The position numbers and the translations under genes are program-made. Source: Pleurotus djamor (taxonomy: Eukaryota; Basidiomycota; Agaricomycetes; Agaricales; Pleurotaceae). From it: 12,172 nt of DNA. Of this stretch, positions 10,079 to 12,172 are shown piece after piece. The notes beneath the pieces are model-generated. The model ran no database searches. It saw only the letters and a list, made by a program, of their open reading frames with translations, and was not told the origin of the DNA. How positions within the stretch are numbered: position 1 is the first letter of the stretch; each line of letters opens with the position of its first letter. The stretch spans positions 1-12,172 of the forward strand of contig JAPEVF010001226.1 in the NCBI GenBank assembly GCA_029747585.1. Reading direction: 5' to 3'.

Positions 10079-10163
10079 AGCGTGCTAATCTATGTTACAT
10101 ATCTAAACAGAAATAATACCCTTGCTTTGCTTTTGCTTCCGCTTCCATTCATATTATGGCCAG
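10079..10163. other. Convergent 3' gap between protease and ECM15-like gene
   Basis: Only 85 bp lie between the protease stop codon and the stop codon of the opposing gene, so the two 3' untranslated regions must be very short or overlap as antisense transcripts. The region is AT-rich near 10082-10125, which fits polyadenylation signals, but I see no unambiguous terminator. Confidence 0.5.
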
Positions 10164-10792
10164 CTAGTCTTTGTTATCCTTTGCCAAGATTTCTTGCACG
10201 CGTTGGAGCTTATGCTCGTTGCCTTGGCCGGGTACGAGTTCTTTATCTATGCGGGTGCCAATGCGGATATCAGTGGCCACGCGAGGAGCGCCTTTGGCGT
10301 GGACGGCTGCGTGACAATCTTGGATTGCTTGCATTACGGCAGACCATGGTCCTTCTTGATGTTCAGTGGATAGTTAGATTGATTCGTAAATGAAAAGTAT
10401 AAATGAAGCACGACGAACCCAGATTTGTTCCGTAGCCACTTGAATATTGTCGATCGCGTCAATCTTGTGGCAAGACCATGTCCGTATGACTTACTGCATC
10501 TGGCATCATCGTGGTTAGCGTTGTTTCTTCGTCGAGCTGAGAGCGGGCACGCACTTGGAATTTGAGACCAGACTTTTCGAGGACTCGATGGCATTCTGCG
10601 ATATATTCGGCCACCTGCATTTGGACGTTACGAAACTATCGCAGCTGCTTGAGATGTTCGTACGGAAGGCTCTCCCGTGCCCATAGGAATCAGGCAAAAG
10701 TCTGTGTTCCCATTACAGTCAATGGAGGTCCCCCAGAAGCCCGTACAAGTAGTATACGTACCTGCTACGGCGTAGAGCTCCAATGCGGACAT
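10164..10792 (-). CDS. ECM15: ECM15/UPF0045 (MTH1187-like) small protein
   Basis: Six exons, 10762-10792, 10664-10701, 10555-10614, 10495-10499 (5 nt), 10419-10438 and 10164-10354, encode 114 residues; the introns are 49-64 nt. Family signatures are continuous after splicing: DFCLIPMGTGEPSVAEYIAE (11-30), MHGYGTNLEGPW (44-55), a helix with VMQAIQDCHAAVH (58-70) and RVATDIRIGTRID (76-88). This matches the UPF0045/DUF77 family that includes yeast Ecm15 and archaeal MTH1187, small proteins with a ferredoxin-like fold. Some bacterial relatives bind thiamine-type ligands; the cellular role in fungi is poorly defined, with a cell-wall phenotype reported in yeast. The start ATG has A at -3. Length is normal for the family. 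It is convergent with the protease and divergent from the Ser/Pro-rich gene. Confidence 0.92.
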
Positions 10793-10915
10793 GATTGTGG
10801 ACGAAGAAGGACAAATGGACGCTGACATAATCCTGGTGTATGAATTCCATGACCGGTTTGCTGCGTGCGTCCACTTTTGAGCTTCTACTTTGAGGCCCAC
10901 AACGCCGCCTCTGCC
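10793..10915. promoter_or_regulatory. Divergent promoter gap between ECM15-like gene and Ser/Pro-rich gene
   Basis: The two start codons are 123 bp apart on opposite strands, so both leaders and core promoters must fit in or near this gap. I see no TATA box and no named factor site. The frame upstream of the plus-strand start stays open back to a GTG at 10865, but this has no ATG and is read as leader sequence. Confidence 0.45.
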
Positions 10916-12172
10916 ATGGCGTCCGCATCCGTCCACTCGAGGATCTCAGAGTTCGAGGCAATGCGCAACAAACCCCACCCAGCCACAACCAATCTGCTCG
11001 AGTCGCCGCTGTCTCCCACCGCTTCCAAGCTCAAGCCCNATTGTCCCCCAGCCATCTCCACCGCGCACACATTCTGCCCCAGTCGTCGACCGCCAGCCAT
11101 CGCTGCTTGATCTGAGGGACTGGGTCGTCGACGACGGTCCAAGCGAAAGTGGCAAATCTTTGGGCGTCATGCTCACGCCTACGCCTCCTCATTCAAGGCT
11201 GGGCAGTGGCACAAATATCCATCGCAGTCCCCCATTGATCAACCTCGACTCCCCGCCTAAACTCAAGGCCAACCATGCAATTCGTGCCTCTTCTCCTGCG
11301 CCTCCTCCGTTGCCCCCTCGCAAACCGTCGTACTCGTCTTTGAAAGACGCTGCATCCACGCTCTCAGTCGACACTCCCCATACTTATCCACCCTCGCCCA
11401 AACTCAATATCTCTAATGGTAATTCCAATAACATAAACTCCTCTAATAGCAACGGGTCTCTACGCATTGGACTTGGTCACGCACCAGCTTCTTCAATATC
11501 TTCGTTCCATTCTGTCTCCCTGTCCTCCGATGGAGGGACCGACCTTGAACCCGGGACTCCAGCTTCTCTGTCTTCCAACCACATTGCCACGTTCCCCATG
11601 GATAAACCTGACTACCAACCACCCATCCACCACGACGTCACCGGCAGCAGCACCAGTAGCCGTCCATTCACATCTGCCAACGGCAGCGATATCGATGCCA
11701 CAAGTCTCGAAGAGTCCTTTGAGAATGTTTCCACGACATCCTTAGGCAGTCCGGCAACAAACTCCATCATCTCTATGGACTGGGAACGAGCTCTCGCGAA
11801 GAGCAAATTTCCATACACTCCTCGCTCGTCCGCACCGCCAAAGCTACCGCAGCGACCCGCTTCAGCCGCCACCAAATCGGCGTTTACTCCGCCCCACATA
11901 ACCGAACCCTTGCCTAGTAAACTTCGCCCAACGAGCTCAGCATCTTCAACCTACAGTTTCAAATCAGATGGGTCATCACACACCACGACGCCAGGCAACA
12001 CTCGCCGAAAGCCTCCCCCAATACCGCCCTCATCATATCCCTCTCCCCCCGTTTCGCAACCGTCCTCACCTCCTCTCCCCCCTGCCCGNTCCAGGCTCCT
12101 CGCGAATATCCCTAACATCCAACTCCGCATCCGACCGTTCCTCTATCCTCAGCGTAAGCACCAACACCTCCC
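10916..12172 (+). CDS. Ser/Pro-rich, probably disordered protein with SH3-ligand-like motifs (N-terminal part)
   Basis: Start ATG at 10916 has a strong context (G at -3, G at +4) and opens MASASVHSRISEFEAMRNK. The frame stays open and intron-free to the window end if the undetermined base at 11039 is skipped, and again if the one at 12089 is skipped. The encoded roughly 418 residues are dominated by Ser, Pro, Thr and Asn, with an Asn/Ser run near 11401-11460 and few hydrophobic stretches, so this is a long disordered region. Proline motifs fit SH3 ligands: PPPLPPRKPS (about 11299-11328), a PPKLPQRP string (about 11840-11862) and RKPPPIPP (about 12006-12030). I do not recognise the gene from this part. 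Fungal scaffold or cytoskeleton proteins often have such N termini with a folded domain at the C terminus, which lies outside the window. An EH-domain Irs4/Tax4-like protein is a low-confidence guess from architecture only. Confidence 0.75.
11039..11039. other. Undetermined base that breaks the reading frame
   Basis: The base is n after a CCC run. The upstream frame (41 codons from the ATG at 10916) ends exactly before it, and a long Ser/Pro-rich frame resumes exactly after it, so the n behaves as one extra base. If kept, the frame stops at 11110. Confidence 0.85.
12089..12089. other. Second undetermined base that breaks the reading frame
   Basis: The base is n inside a C-rich tract. Skipping it keeps a Ser/Thr-rich composition to the window end (including ISLTSNSASDRSSILSV). 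Counting it changes composition abruptly to a Leu/Ile/Arg-rich string with no counterpart upstream. It therefore looks like a second extra base in the consensus. Confidence 0.75.

Noticed and set aside
10082..10393. Plus-strand frames after the protease stop codon
   Set aside because: They lie opposite the last exons of the ECM15-like gene, whose minus-strand motifs (TDIRIGTRID and others) are clear.
11612..11899. Minus-strand frames opposite the Ser/Pro-rich gene
   Set aside because: Such antisense frames are expected opposite a long Ser/Pro-rich frame, and none shows a family motif.
1..12172. CRISPR array, transposon ends, tRNA or rRNA genes, bacterial-type operon
   Set aside because: I saw no regularly spaced repeats, inverted terminal repeats with target duplications, or cloverleaf sequences by eye. 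A repeat finder and tRNAscan-SE run could confirm this.

Overview
This is a eukaryotic window, almost certainly from a filamentous basidiomycete fungus and most likely an Agaricomycete. The evidence is very short GT-AG introns (46-69 nt) at high density, intergenic gaps of 85-350 bp, and protein families that match fungal orthologues. Open frames alone look fragmentary, so I re-assembled the genes by splicing. Every splice model given here keeps the reading frame throughout.

Layout, left to right. (1) Minus strand, <1..4753: the meiotic DNA helicase MER3/HFM1, in 33 exons, with its 3' end cut off by the window edge. (2) 4754..4916: a 163-bp shared promoter gap. (3) Plus strand, 4917..5367: CKS1, the cyclin-dependent kinase regulatory subunit, in 3 exons. 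(4) 5368..5715: intergenic. (5) Plus strand, 5716..10078: an insulin-degrading-enzyme/Ste23-type M16 zinc metallopeptidase in 16 exons, with two candidate start codons. (6) 10079..10163: convergent 3' ends. (7) Minus strand, 10164..10792: an ECM15/UPF0045 (MTH1187-like) small protein in 6 exons, one of them only 5 nt. (8) 10793..10915: a 123-bp divergent promoter gap. (9) Plus strand, 10916..>12172: the start of a long Ser/Pro-rich, probably disordered protein with SH3-ligand-like motifs. It runs off the window and is interrupted by two undetermined bases (n), each acting as a one-base frameshift.

These are conserved housekeeping, cell-cycle and meiotic genes. I see no mobile element, CRISPR array, rRNA, tRNA or bacterial-type operon. 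MER3 and CKS1 share a head-to-head promoter and both have cell-division or meiotic roles; otherwise there is no functional cluster. I found no convincing new biological system. The most unusual content is the splicing architecture: internal exons of 5, 7, 10, 10 and 16 nt that encode or complete conserved family motifs and would be missed by standard gene callers. Next in interest is the dual-start arrangement of the M16 protease.
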